DNA from: Aradus depressus
Taxonomy: Eukaryota > Arthropoda > Insecta > Hemiptera > Aradidae
NCBI GenBank assembly: GCA_963662175.1
Contig: OY759223.1
Coordinates: 11,696,249-11,760,248, forward strand
Direction of reading: 5' to 3'
DNA: 64,000 nucleotides
The notes under the pieces were generated by a model. That model was given only the letters and a program-made list of their open reading frames with translations, did not search any database and was not told the DNA's origin. Shown in pieces: positions 1-9,366 of this stretch. A program made the translations under genes and the position numbers. The number at the start of each line of letters is the position of its first letter. The first letter of the stretch is position 1.

Positions 1-690
1 ATTTACTTAAAGTACAGGACATTATTCCAGGGACAACTAGGTCCTTCTTGAAGGTCCTGGCTGGAGGCTGGGTGTTGGCTTATAGTTTCAGTTCTGAATG
101 CCAAGGTCCTGTCTGGTTGGGTGAAGGTCGTGCTCTCTGTACAGCTGGTTTCTGACTCAGTGTCGTGGGCGAGTCCCGGAGGCGGCTACATAACGTTCAG
201 CTGGATTCATCACTCCAGTTAGAGCGAAAAAAATATATGCGAATCTCTCTAAACATTTTTGAAAAAAAAAGTATAACTCATAAAATAATCCATTTTTTTT
301 TATTGGCCTTCCACGAAGCAATAAATACAATTTGAATCACAGACAATGTACTTCCCCATAACAAATATTTTAACGGAATTTCATGATTTCCTATCTCCAG
401 ATTCCTAAAATGAAGTAGTTTAACACATATAGAAATTGATTATTTTAATTCAGTTCTTGAAGTCAATAGATACAATAAAAAAAATGTAATTTCAACTAAA
501 AACGTTCCCAGTTATCCACCTATTTTATTTATTTATTTTTCTCATTATTATCTCATGAAATTTATTTATTTATATAATTTTTTTTATTTATTCATTTATA
601 TTCGCATAATATCAATTTTTTTATTTGTTATTTTCAATTTTATTTATATATGTTATTGTTACATTCTTTTCACTTTTTTTTTTATATCTC
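1..690. other. AT-rich intergenic sequence, no gene seen
   Basis: The first 200 bases are of balanced composition and not recognised. From about 240 onward the sequence is very AT-rich, with runs of A or T and degenerate (TTTA)n tracts. The short reading frames here are low-complexity and show no protein motif. The AT-rich part from about 530 probably belongs to the PLE-a unit that follows. Confidence 0.6.
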
Positions 691-693
691 GCA

Positions 694-1080
694 CATCGGG
701 ACCTGATGAAGAGACGTAAGAACGTTACGAAATATCGTCGTGATAAAGGGTACTTCTATATAAAAAAAATATTTAACTTAATTTTTATTAAATGTATATA
801 TTTATTATTAATGTAACTATATAATTAAAAAATTTATCTATTTATTATTAATGTAACTATTAGTATTATTATTTTTGTACTCATATACTTTCAAGTATTT
901 ATTAATTAATATTTTATTATTTTCATTGTATTTTTTAATAGTATTGTTATTACTAATCATATGTGTCAGACTCAAATAGTTATAGCTGTTTATGTATCTA
1001 ATTTAATGTATAAGCTATTATTTAATGTATGCTACGTTCTTTTGGTTTAACGGAAATAAATATAATAATTATTATATCTA
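694..1080 (+). mobile_element. PLE-a unit: hammerhead-like motif plus AT-rich 3' tail
   Basis: This starts at a GACCTGATGA motif, runs through AT-rich sequence with islands such as TGTCAGACTC and GTTTATGTATC, and ends near TTTAACGGAAATAAATATAA. The same islands in the same order occur at 59349-59660, and the head motif recurs at 54555 and, on the minus strand, at 62496, so this is a dispersed family. Assignment to Penelope-like elements is inferred from the hammerhead-type motif; no reverse transcriptase is present. Boundaries are approximate. Confidence 0.55.
700..739 (+). ncRNA. Hammerhead-like ribozyme motif (PLE-a)
   Basis: Stem I is GAC (700-702) with GTC (737-739). The core CTGATGA is 703-709 and GAA is 729-731. 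Stem II can be GTAA/TTAC (716-719, 725-728). The palindrome ATAT (732-735) would form stem III and C736 is the unpaired base at the cleavage position. Six bases, AGAGAC, lie between the core and this stem II, which is not canonical, so activity is uncertain. The copy at 54555 changes both sides of stem II compatibly. Confidence 0.45.
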
Positions 1081-1410
1081 GTGAACCATCCAACATGAAG
1101 CGTATCCAGTCTTTCCAATCCAAAGTCCACCCTTCTATGTGTCTAACCTTACCTTCCATAATGACATGGAAAATCCTTTTGTTATTGATTTCATCAAGTC
1201 CCGCTTTTCCAATTCACATAATCCCCTCGAAGAATGAGGCGGGGCTGGCCGAGAGACCTGCTACTGTAATTTAGCAAAAATATTTAGAGAGTGCCGGTGG
1301 TGAATAGCTTCTCCCCTCATGTAATCCTCTTCCTTTCCTTCTTGGTCTGCCTCCACTGCTGGGCAGTGCACTAGCGAAGCGGCAAGGAGGGGGGATCACT
1401 CGAACCCCCA
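1081..1410. other. Unassigned sequence
   Basis: No coding gene is supported. The interval around 1090-1270 has near-average composition and an 81-codon frame without recognisable motifs. 1290-1400 is moderately GC-rich and runs into a SINE-A fragment. Confidence 0.4.
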
Positions 1411-1500
1411 AAAAAATAAACTAAGGGCCTCGGCCGGGTTTCGAACCCACAAACTTGAGCTCAGTAAGCAAGCACGCATACTACTGCACTACTGGCCCCC
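1411..1500 (-). repeat. SINE-A fragment, tRNA-like head
   Basis: On the minus strand this reads as the 5' head of SINE-A: a degenerate A box, a B box around GGTTTCGAACCC (plus-strand view), then the GAGGCCCTTAGTTTATTTT junction. Only the head is left; the body is missing. Confidence 0.75.
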
Positions 1501-2074
1501 TTGTTTTGAACATAACTATGTTATCAATGTATGTATATATTTTTTTTTTTTTTTGTTTTCTTATTTTTTATTTTTATTTTTATTTTTTTTTTAATTGTCT
1601 CAAGAAATTTACTTGTGGTCATATTACCGATTTAAAATATATAAAAAAAAATATATATGTATATTCAGGACATTCGGTGGATAGCTGTAACTGGAGGTAC
1701 TAACATTTTTCGTGTATTTCATTCGGCGCAGTTCGTTGTGTCATGGGACTAAGAACTTGTCAGTGGGCGTTGTCCTCCACTCCTAACCTCACATAACTGT
1801 CATGATCGTTATAGTAATTATGGTCTCACCAATTATCATTTATGAATGAGTATTGTTTGTCCATTGTTCAACTCAGAATGATCACTTCTAGTTTTTTTTT
1901 TAATTTCTTTATTTATTTCTTCTTTTTTTTGACGTTTCAACACCTACGTGTGTATAATGAGAACCGAACCGTTTGGTTCGAAGCAGCGGTACCCAAAACT
2001 GGTACGCTTACATTTTCTCTGTGGTAGAAGAGGCATTTTTCTATTTTCTTTTCACTTTTTATAACAAAAAAAAC
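1501..2074. other. AT-rich sequence with long T runs, no gene
   Basis: T-rich homopolymer stretches at 1535-1595 and 1890-1930 produce hydrophobic, low-complexity reading frames that are not credible proteins. Nothing else is recognised. Confidence 0.5.
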
Positions 2075-2211
2075 TCGTCGGTGAATCATCTGCAATTCAC
2101 TTTTCCAGAACGAATTAATCAAATAAGTCATTTCAAAACTAATCATCCGTTTGAATAAAAATCGATATTGACTTCTGAATCCTTACACTAAAATTTGTAT
2201 CGAGTTATTTA
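2075..2211 (+). repeat. Family X fragment
   Basis: This contains the opening of family X, a pervasive unnamed repeat in this window: a GGTGAATCA-type stretch, a CCAGAACGAATTAATCAA-type stretch, then GACTTCTGAATCCT and ACTAAAATTTGTATCGA. Equivalent blocks occur at 15360, 45714, 61340 and 62895. No protein signal is seen. Confidence 0.6.
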
Positions 2212-2298
2212 ATTATTGTGACTTACGCCCGGGCTTTAACATCGACGTCATATTGCCTACTACCAGCGGTATTCAGCTCAGTAAGCAAGCACGTATAT
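2212..2298 (-). repeat. SINE-A fragment with internal deletion
   Basis: The SINE-A tail (CGCCCGGGCTTTAAC then GCCTACTACCAG) is joined directly to head sequence (CTCAGTAAGCAAGCACG). The whole body is deleted, so the two ends lie within 90 bases. Confidence 0.7.
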
Positions 2299-2478
2299 GG
2301 ATCTTAGAACTATGACTATGACCACAGGCCACTGTCATATGAACAAACACCTACACAATATGGAATCGCTAGAAGCCCTCGAGAAAAATGAGACTCCGGT
2401 TCATATTCTAAGCCAGTGTAAGGCACTAGAAAGTAAATATTGAACTGATTCCAGGTCTATTTTGTGAAAATTCATAAT

Positions 2479-3265
2479 GAACAGGATAAAGGAATATACA
2501 CACGAAAGTTGTAATGTCTCCATTTTGTACATTATTGTTTACATTTACTTTCTTGTCACATGTCTAATTTATGACCTGGTTTGTCCTGCCTTGTGTTAGT
2601 TCAGCAGTACTCTCTGTTGAGTTCACTTGATAATGCTGTAAGAGGCGAAACTATAGTGCATGTACGGGCAACCTTTGACATGTTGCGGGCCAAACTTTAG
2701 TGTGCAAATACGTTCGCGGGCCGCATAGATGGTTCAAAATAAAATAACGTCGGACTTTAAAGTAGTGTTCATAATTTTTAGCGATAGATATTAGACATGA
2801 AATAATAAGACAATGTTATTATAATACAATTTATTAAAAATAACAAAATGAAATGAAAAAAAATAGGTACAATATTATAATTAAATGGTGAAATGTATCA
2901 ATCAATCACATGAATACGATAGCATCCGCATTAAAAATACGCAAATTTATTGACCATAAACAAACACGCGATGACTTGAATTTTTCCTCACTCGCCTTGC
3001 TCGCTCACTTGATTCCGCAGGAGCAAGCGACAAACCCCATCCTACTCGATCTTCCTAATTTGGAGTAAGAATGAGTAAGTAGTGTAATATTTTTTTTTTT
3101 TTTTAATTGGGTTTTTCAAAATGTCTCGCGGGCCGGACCAAATCTTACATGCCGGTTGTTGCCCACATATGCTATAGTGTAATTTTTACCAATATAGTGA
3201 AAATATTGACAAGTAGTGTTTGGAGTTTATATTCCTTAGTGTGTGTATATTCCTTTATCCTGTTC
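2479..3265. mobile_element. DNA element with 25-bp perfect TIRs, interrupted by a hAT MITE
   Basis: A 25-base sequence beginning GAACAGGATAAAGG (2479-2503) is matched exactly in inverted orientation at 3241-3265. Removing the hAT MITE and one copy of its TSD leaves an element of about 266 bp. It encodes no protein. I see no clear TSD around the outer ends, so the superfamily is not assigned. Confidence 0.65.
2659..3171. mobile_element. Non-autonomous hAT transposon (513 bp), 8-bp TSD
   Basis: It is flanked on both sides by CTATAGTG (2651-2658 and 3172-3179), the 8-bp duplication expected of hAT elements. The ends are related inverted repeats, CATGTACGGGCAACC at the left and GGTTGTTGCCCACATATG at the right, and sub-terminal GCGGGCC motifs face each other. 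No transposase is encoded, so it would need one in trans. It sits inside the older 25-bp-TIR element and is therefore younger. Confidence 0.88.
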
Positions 3266-3269
3266 ACTT

Positions 3270-3882
3270 GAAAGTAAGATTTTACTGCTTTGAGTCAGCC
3301 GTAACAGAACCAAACCAGGTAAGGGAGGGAACCTGCAGCAGAATCCTGGGCTTTATTAAAGATACAGGGCTGCTGTAGGGACCAACACACAGGCCTACTC
3401 TGTCTGCAATAAATTTTTAAAAATTGAATATTTGCTTTTTTGCAGTTTACCTGAAACGTCTGTCTCTTCCCCACCATATCTTTTAAAATCATAAAAATTT
3501 CCAATTTTTCACTGGAAGATGGGGCGGACAAGTAATGCGATATAAGGCCAGTGCCCATTGGTCACCTGGAGCTGGACTCCAGCCCACCCAACGAGATCTT
3601 TACGCCTCCCCTCTTCTTCTTAACTTCTCGTTTTGACTTCATTTCTTTGTTCTGTCCAGTGGGTGGACACAGAACTGTAGTAGATCCAACCCACATTGTC
3701 CATTTGCCATGCTAATATCTGGCGATAATCCATCTCTGGCCAGCAGTTCAGGATGTCCGTTTTATCATGTGGAATAAATGGTGGTGGACTGAAGGAGTGG
3801 CTTGAAGGTTAATAAATCTTGTAAGAAAAAGGGAAGGTTTTGGGCCTAAGCTCCTGATCAGCCCATTATATGGGCTATAGTG
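3270..3882. other. Unassigned sequence, no gene supported
   Basis: Composition is near average. An 87-codon frame on the minus strand at 3295-3558 has no recognisable motif. A CAGGTAAGG at 3315 and a TTTTTTGCAG ending at 3445 resemble splice sites, but the flanking sequence has no coherent frame. Confidence 0.4.
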
Positions 3883-3942
3883 AAACACAATGAAAAACTT
3901 ATATTTTTTAAAATATTGTCTATTTCACAAAATATATAGAGG
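3883..3942 (-). repeat. PLE-c (family Y) end fragment
   Basis: The stretch with ATATTGTCTATTTCACAAA matches, in inverted orientation, the end of the unit at 5028-5228 and one arm of 30296-30520. Only this piece remains, directly abutting a SINE-A fragment. Confidence 0.55.
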
Positions 3943-4065
3943 TTTAGTTTATTTTATCTGAGAAGTTAAAAAAAAAGATAAGCGATGGTCCCGAGCCTGT
4001 ACGATATCAGGTACTCGTTAATGACCCCTACCCTAGGTGAATAAAAATTTAGGGTAGGCAAAATT
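3943..4065 (+). repeat. SINE-A fragment (middle)
   Basis: This matches the SINE-A body from TTTAGTTTATTTTATCTG through GATGGTCCCGAGCCTG to AATTTAGGGTAGGCAAAAT. A short deletion removes the AACTTAAGCACGCCG block. Neither the tRNA-like head nor the tail is present. Confidence 0.8.
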
Positions 4066-4074
4066 GATAGTTTT

Positions 4075-4540
4075 TGAATTGCCCTTCTTCCCTGAACCCT
4101 CTCATTCCTTCGAACGATATCTCTGAAATTTGACAGGTTGTGTCATTGGTTTTTGACTTCCAACATGAAATTTCATGTCGATACATTCATTTCATCGGCA
4201 GTTATTAACTTCCCAGCATACAGGAAAGTTATTGTAATGGGTCCGAAAATCGAAATCATAATTTTCATCATATTTTTATGTTTCAAGCTCATTACAGTAT
4301 TTTTACACTATTTTTGGAAAGAAGTATGTGTGTGTGTACGTACATGGTCAATTTTTCCTGCACGATATCTCGCAAATGAAAAATTATATCGACTTCGTTT
4401 TGGTGCCAATCGAAGCGTATCAACGTAAATATGATCTGAAAAGAATTTTATCAAATTCGGTCTACCCGTTTTTTTGCTTGAACAAAAAGACTGGTAAAAA
4501 AGTGGATTTTAGGAATTCTTGAAAAAGATTCATCCAATTT
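4075..4540 (+). repeat. Family X copy
   Basis: The recognisable core contains CTGAACCCTCTCATTCCTTC, TTTCATGTCGATACATTCAT and TCGGCAGTTATTA, the signature order of family X. Further on it is more diverged. Two overlapping frames (4138-4428 and 4328-4522) lie in it but resemble no known protein. Confidence 0.6.
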
Positions 4541-4797
4541 AATTTGTTCTGGTGGCAATGTAGCACCCCTTAGAGCCAGATTGAAAAATAGGCTATTTGG
4601 CGTTTGAAATTTTTGAACGGCCACCCTCCCTTATGAAAGGAGCTAGGCGTAAAAATTGTTCTAGCTCATTAACGGATGGTCGTGTCATGAATTTTAACAT
4701 GTAGTATTCTTTATATTTCTTGGTGGTAGGGAGATGTAGTGGACTAACTTGTTAAATAAGTAATTAGATTTATCCGTCCAACATTTTTTTATTTAAA

Positions 4798-4834
4798 CCA
4801 CAACTAGTTTCGGCAATTTGCCATCTTCAGGTGG
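4798..4834 (-). ncRNA. Hammerhead-like ribozyme motif (PLE-b, left arm)
   Basis: Read on the minus strand: stem I CCAC with GTGG (4 bp), core CTGAAGA, one extra T, stem II GGC-AAATT-GCC, GAA, palindromic stem III ACTAGT, then a single T before the stem I complement. All core positions normally fixed are intact; U7 is A, which the family tolerates. This is the cleanest motif in the window. The six-base palindrome cannot fold well as a monomer and would favour a dimer. Confidence 0.6.
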
Positions 4835-4938
4835 TGAATATTTTTAGAGAAGAGGTCAAGGGACACGTTCGAGTACCAGGAATCAGCTGGACACTGATAC
4901 TCAAACGTGTCCCTTGACGTCTTCTCTAAAAAGATTCA

Positions 4939-4975
4939 CCACCTGAAGATGGCAAATTGCCAAAACTAGTTGTGG
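4939..4975 (+). ncRNA. Hammerhead-like motif (PLE-b, right arm), core mutated
   Basis: It is identical in plan to the left-arm motif: CCAC (4939-4942), CTGAAGA (4943-4949), T, GGC-AAATT-GCC, ACTAGT (4965-4970), T, GTGG (4972-4975). The GAA is AAA here (4962-4964), so the essential G12 is lost and this copy is expected to be inactive. Confidence 0.55.
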
Positions 4976-5027
4976 TTTAAATAAAAAAATATGTTGGACT
5001 GATAAATCTAATAACTTATGTAATATT

Positions 5028-5228
5028 GATACTTAACATTTTTGCAGAGATATTGTGAAACACTTGATAAAAATAAACAAAACGTATGTTTTTAAAAAAT
5101 AGTAAAAAAAATATTTATTAAGTCGTGGCTGAAGATGGAAGCAATACCGAAAGTACTCCCATATTATATATTATTTGTGAAATAGACAATATTTTTTAAA
5201 AACATACGTTTTCTTTATTTTTATATAG
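5028..5228 (+). mobile_element. PLE-c (family Y) unit, partly foldback
   Basis: It opens with GATACTTAACATTTTTGCAG and ends with GTGAAATAGACAATATTT followed by AAAACATACGTTTTC. The piece at 5068-5102 is an inverted copy of 5188-5222. A second copy lies at 30041-30520 and a fragment at 3883-3942. The hammerhead-like motif lies between the arms. It begins right after PLE-b. Confidence 0.55.
5125..5162 (+). ncRNA. Hammerhead-like ribozyme motif (PLE-c)
   Basis: Stem I is GTGG (5125-5128) with CCAT (5159-5162), 3 Watson-Crick pairs plus G-U. The core CTGAAGA is 5129-5135, followed by an extra T. Stem II is weak (GG/CC closing AAGCAATA). GAA is 5149-5151, the palindromic stem III is AGTACT (5152-5157), and C5158 is the base at the cleavage position. 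It shares the plan but not the stem sequences of PLE-b. Confidence 0.45.
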
Positions 5229-5430
5229 TATTCTTAATAGCCAAATTGGAAAATAGGGTGTATGGTGTCTCCAAATTCTTAACAGAGGCTATTTGGGGGT
5301 GGGGGCTAAGCATAAAAATTGTGGTAAAACATTAACGGATTATCGGAGTGTCATGAAATTTTACATGTAGTAGTTTTAAAAGCAACATTAAAAAAATATA
5401 AATGTTTGCTAGCGACTGTAGAATTCAAAA

Positions 5431-5711
5431 TTCTGGGGGTATTGAGGGTCAGTCAATGAAGAAAACACTATTCAAATGCCAACGTTTCGATATATTTCAT
5501 ATCATCATGTATATATGTATTTATGTGGAGTTGTATGAGTGAATGTATATTTATGTACCTATATATAATTTTAATCGATCACCCATTATATTTTTCTAAT
5601 CTTGATACCCCCATGTTTGTTAGGCCCTGATGATGATATGAAATATATCGAAACGTTGGCATTTGAATAGTGTTTTCTTCATTGACTGACCCTCAATACC
5701 CCCAGAATATT
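5431..5711. mobile_element. PLE-d foldback unit
   Basis: The left arm (5431-5508) and right arm (5627-5711) are inverted copies that include GGGGGTATTGAGGGTCAGTC, AAAACACTATTCAAATGCC and the ACGTTTCGATATATTTCAT block. The spacer of about 115 bases is AT-rich. The right arm carries an intact hammerhead-like motif; the left arm loses the first bases of the core (ACATGATGA instead of CCTGATGA). Confidence 0.65.
5624..5660 (+). ncRNA. Hammerhead-like ribozyme motif (PLE-d)
   Basis: Stem I is GCC (5624-5626) with GGC (5658-5660). The core CTGATGA is 5627-5633, with an extra T at 5634. Stem II is GATAT-GAAAT-ATATC (5 bp, 5635-5649). GAA is 5650-5652, the palindromic stem III is ACGT (5653-5656), and T5657 is at the cleavage position. 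The decayed counterpart in the left arm is at 5478-5508 on the minus strand. Confidence 0.55.
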
Positions 5712-6307
5712 AAAAAATAGGTTATGTGAACTATGTGCATTTGCATATCAATTAAAAATATATGTATAGATTAAATTCAATTAAATGAATAAACAATTCT
5801 GTCCTGAATAAAATGCCTAATTCTGTGACATTATTATTAATGATATTGATACCATGCTGGAAAGTTTGCCGTGTGGATCTCAAGGGCCGCACTTAGTTAC
5901 AAACGCCATCTTTGTAGAGTCTAAATATAATAATAATAATAATAATAATCTTTATTCCATTTGAAATAAAATACATTTCATTGGAAGGAGTTCAGCCAGC
6001 CTTCTTAAATAAAATTGAAAGATATAAAAAAGAATATATATGAAGTGTATCAGCTACAGTGAAAAAAAATAAATGAAAATTGACATGGTAAAGTATTGAG
6101 ATGAAATAATAATAATTATATTCAAAAAATGAAATGGATAAATATGGAAATACAAATTAAAAAAATGCTTCCTCTTGAATTTTGAAATAAGACAATCAAT
6201 AATAATATTAAAAACTATATTACAATTAATCCTGAGATTAGAAAAAACTAAAAAACAGGTTCACAGGAAAATTGAAAAACAAAGAATGAAACATTATTGC
6301 TTATACA
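5712..6307. other. AT-rich repeats, no gene
   Basis: This includes (AAT)n at about 5926-5950 followed by CTTTATTCCATTTG, a pattern seen again near 36840 and suggestive of a LINE 3' end in antisense. The rest is A-rich and unassigned. Confidence 0.45.
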
Positions 6308-6545
6308 GATACCAATCTCTTAATACTTAATATACGTTCCAGTAATTTCCTCTGATTTAGGGGGCAGAGAACCTGCTTGTTGGGGTTTTGAGTTGAGCCT
6401 CCTCTGATCCCTCCATTCCCTTCTGCCGGGTGCGATCGTGATCACAGGTACAATATCAAGATCGGAAAACATGAAATTCCGTTGAAAACTCCACATGGAA
6501 TTTTTCACCTACTATAAAACTTCCCTAATACATCGAATAGCTAGA
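6308..6545 (+). repeat. Family X fragment
   Basis: This carries the later part of family X: GGGTTTTGAGTTGAGCC, TTCCCTTCTGCCGGG, GATCGGAAAACATGAAATTC and CCGTTGAAAACTC, ending at the characteristic ATCGAATAGCTAGATAAA. A frame on the minus strand here is repeat-derived. Confidence 0.65.
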
Positions 6546-7156
6546 TAAATAAAATCTTGACTATTTTTTTTATGGAGTGGGTGGCAACCTGTGAAAATGT
6601 TGATGGTTAGCCTGTATGTTCCTGTGATGAGATGCCTCCTGTCTCCACGATGAGGCTTGCTAAGGACCAAGTCGGCGTCTGCAGTGGTTACAGAAAGACA
6701 AGTGCGGATAATGGCCGCCTCATTACGCCATTAGTGGGGGGGGGGGGGGGGGGGCACTCTCTCAAATGATCCAAGAAACCTCCACATTTTCTCACTTTCC
6801 TTTCACATTCACCAGTTAAATGAACATCTGGCTTTATGGACTCCCACCGGGTGCAATGGCCCCAAGAACTGGCGACGGAAGCCCCAGGTAGGCTACAACG
6901 ATAAGTGAATAGGTGAATCACCGGCTGTGTACTACCCGAGGTCAAATTTTGGAACCTTTGACCTAAAAATCAATAGTTGACTTACATAAAGGTTTCATAT
7001 CTGGGAAGTGAAAAAAACCTTTAGAACGCCCTCCTTCGGATGAAATGTTAAGCCGTGGTCCCAAGACCCCTAAACCTTGGTAGGCATATGAAGTGTGATA
7101 TAAAGAAATTTACACACATTAAAATTATTTAAATATTAAAATAAAATTATTTAAAA
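6546..7156. other. Unassigned; 19-base G run at 6736-6754
   Basis: The uninterrupted G run is followed by CACTCTC. Weak family X echoes occur at 6930-6990 (AATCAATAGTTGACTTACAT). No gene is supported. Confidence 0.45.
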
Positions 7157-7470
7157 GAGGGCGCCAGTAGCTCAGTGGTATGCGCTCTTGTCTTCTAAGC
7201 TCAAGATCGTGGGTTCGAAACCTGACCGAGGCCCATAGTTTATTTTATCTGGGAGGTAAAATAAACTTAAGCACGCCGTCCTTCGGATGGATCGTTAAGC
7301 GATGGTCCCGAGCCTGTACGATGTCAGGTACTCGTTAAAGACCCCTACCCTAGGTGTAGTAGTATACAGTAGATTCGGGCTCATGTCCTATCAGAGCGAC
7401 GAAAGAGCGCTCTGGTAGTAGGCGATATGACCTCGTTGTTAAAACCCGGGCATGAGTCATAAAACCTAAC
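7157..7470 (+). mobile_element. SINE-A copy, nearly full length
   Basis: It begins GAGGGCGCCAGTAGCTCAGT, has the pol III A box (TAGCTCAGTGG) and B box (GGGTTCGAAACC), then the body with CCTTCGGATGGATCG, GATGGTCCCGAGCCTG and GACCCCTACCCTAGGTG, and ends CATAAAACCTAACC. Part of the middle is replaced around 7355-7370. Flanks are A/T-rich, so a TSD cannot be judged. Confidence 0.88.
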
Positions 7471-7869
7471 CAAAATATTAAAAAATCAATTATTATTATT
7501 TGTATAAAAAACAGCTGTTAGGAGTGAAGTACCTTTAATAGTTAATAAATATACAAAAGTAGACTAGTCTCATTTTGTTTTAAAACGAAATATGAACAAC
7601 CAATGAATGGAGAACAATTTTATTAACAATTTAAATAGTAATGAAACAGTCTAAGTTGAGGTGTGGAGGTGGACTGTCTAGAGAGAGAGTTGTTTTTAGA
7701 CTTAAGGTAGTGAACTATGTAGGAGTGAAAATAACAGTGAAGTAGATGCGCAAAAGTACTTTTATTAATTTATATGTTTACATGCACAAAATAACATTGA
7801 ACTAAAGAATGGCCTCAATATTTAAGAAGAAAAGAGACTAAAGTAGATGTAGAAATTAGTTTGTAAGAT
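7471..7869. other. Unassigned AT-rich sequence
   Basis: No protein, RNA or repeat signature is recognised. It separates a SINE-A copy from a family Z copy. Confidence 0.4.
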
Positions 7870-8200
7870 TTTTATTGTAATTTGATTTTTTAAATTTTAT
7901 ATAAAATGTAGGTTAAGTAATATAAACCCAAATATTTGTTCTCTTATTCTATGCTATTCATTTGCCCTAGAAACCCAGTAAGATAATTTATATACCTTTG
8001 GATTGGATTGATCATTTTTGCAAATTTAGAAAAACAACATGGCATCTCATTATCATATTTTTTAGGGCTGTTTGGAAATTACTGTAGAAACCAAAATTTA
8101 GTAGAAGACCAGCTATGGATTTATTTTCTCTACAGGAAATGTAGTAATGTTTATTTTAAATTATTTATTTGTTTATTTTTAATATTATTTTAATATTTAT
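7870..8200 (+). repeat. Family Z repeat copy
   Basis: It shares ordered blocks with 19765-20173, 26270-26640 and, inverted, 40010-40165: CCCAAATATTTGTTCTCTTA, TATGCTATTCATTT, AGTAAGATAATTTAT, TTTTGCAAATTTAG, ATGGCATCTCATT and AATCAAAATTTAGTAG-type blocks. It is about 330 bp and non-coding. I cannot place it in a named superfamily. Confidence 0.7.
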
Positions 8201-8435
8201 ACTTTGTATAGATGAGGAAGTAAAAAACGCTGATTTGCAGATTCGAACCCTCTATTTTGGGGTTGCGTATCGATACGGGATACATCAATAATATTCATAT
8301 TTACTTCATCGATTTTTTTTTACCAATATAAGAGAAATTATATAACAATTAGTGTGATCGAATTTTATAATTTGTTGTTACAATGAGAAGGCGGATTTCC
8401 CACAATGTATTGTTAAAAGTAACAATGCCTCGTCA

Positions 8436-8933
8436 ATGAATTCATCAAACAAATTCGCCCAAAGAACAATATTGAATCATAGTTTTAGAAGGACAATAAA
8501 ATCCGTTAGTGTTGTCTGCTTTTTCTTAATGTCACTAACAGTCCGTGAAGAAAGCCAGAAGAGGAAACGTAATCGAATCAAAGGGGCGAGGACCCGGGCG
8601 CGGGAAAAAAAAACAGTTAGAGAAGGCGGGAAAAAGATGTGGGCGCGTCCGTGCCTCCCGCCAGCATCAGTCATATGGTCCAGGAGTCCGGGCTATATTT
8701 GGGACGTGCCAAGGATCCGCCATAAAGTTGCCATGGTTATAGTTTATTGTTCGGTCATGCGTTTTGTGACCGGTCAAAGATTAATTGGGATCATTTATCT
8801 TGATAATACAAATTTGAATATTTCTCTCTCATATTCACATAACACACTCGCTCAATGTTGTATAGCTGCTAGGTTTGCCATCCATCCTCCTTTCCTATTG
8901 GACGACCGAAATATTTCACAATCATATTTTTAG
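8436..8933 (+). CDS. Unrecognised 165-codon open frame across a GC-rich island
   Basis: The frame opens at an ATG and closes at a TAG. Its middle is basic, with Lys/Arg-rich runs, because it crosses a GC-rich island at 8570-8740; a hydrophobic stretch follows, and the last third is AT-rich. No domain is recognised. The island could instead be a host promoter or 5' exon, or foreign sequence in a repeat. A 98-residue antisense overlap and the lack of a family match make a true protein unlikely. Confidence 0.15.
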   Translation: MNSSNKFAQRTILNHSFRRTIKSVSVVCFFLMSLTVREESQKRKRNRIKGARTRAREKKTVREGGKKMWARPCLPPASVIWSRSPGYIWDVPRIRHKVAMVIVYCSVMRFVTGQRLIGIIYLDNTNLNISLSYSHNTLAQCCIAARFAIHPPFLLDDRNISQSYF

Positions 8934-9310
8934 TTTTAGTATAATTAAATTAATTAAGTAATGTTTATTTAAAATTATTTATTTGTTTATTTGTAATATT
9001 ATTTTAATATTTATACTTCTTATACTTATACTTATACAATACTTTAATATTAATTGACATTGGAAATGGTGTATATAGCTAAAACAGTTGATACAGTCAA
9101 CTTCCGCACAGACACTAATAACCTAAGTAATTGTTATGCCAATTTACTTAGCAAGAGCTGACACAATAGTTCTGTCTCCAATATATATATTATCTATTTT
9201 TTATTTTATTTTATTTTATATATATATATATATTTTTTGTATTATATATTTATATAATATAATAATTTATAATTTATTTTAATTAGTTACATTAGATCAC
9301 AATTTTCTGG
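8934..9310. other. AT-rich sequence with (TA)n
   Basis: Nothing coding is seen. Alternating TA runs occur near 9180-9235, and TTTATACTT-type direct repeats near 9008-9035. Confidence 0.45.
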
Positions 9311-9366
9311 ACCGTGCCCACCCCAGCCCCCCCCCCCCCCCCCCCTCCCCTCCTAGCTACGCCTAC
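9311..9366 (-). repeat. Possible hAT terminal fragment with poly-C tract
   Basis: A poly-C tract followed by CTCCTAGCTACGCCTAC resembles the right end of the hAT MITEs at 22712 and 44498 (poly-G next to GGCGTAGCC when reversed). No partner end or TSD is seen. Confidence 0.3.

Larger units (their letters stand above)
4756..5016. mobile_element. PLE-b foldback unit with two divergent hammerhead-like motifs
   Basis: Two arms of about 125 bases (roughly 4756-4885 and 4890-5016) are near-perfect inverted copies. Both contain AACGTGTCCCTTGAC-type inner sequence, the hammerhead-like motif, and AAATAAAAAAAT near the outer edge. No coding sequence is present. The structure could arise from inversion during reverse transcription or from two opposite truncated insertions; the sequence alone does not tell which. 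Confidence 0.7.

Noticed and set aside
3295..3560. Small intron-containing gene with CAG/GTAAGG and TTTTTTGCAG sites
   Set aside because: Neither flanking segment has a coherent frame across the proposed junction.
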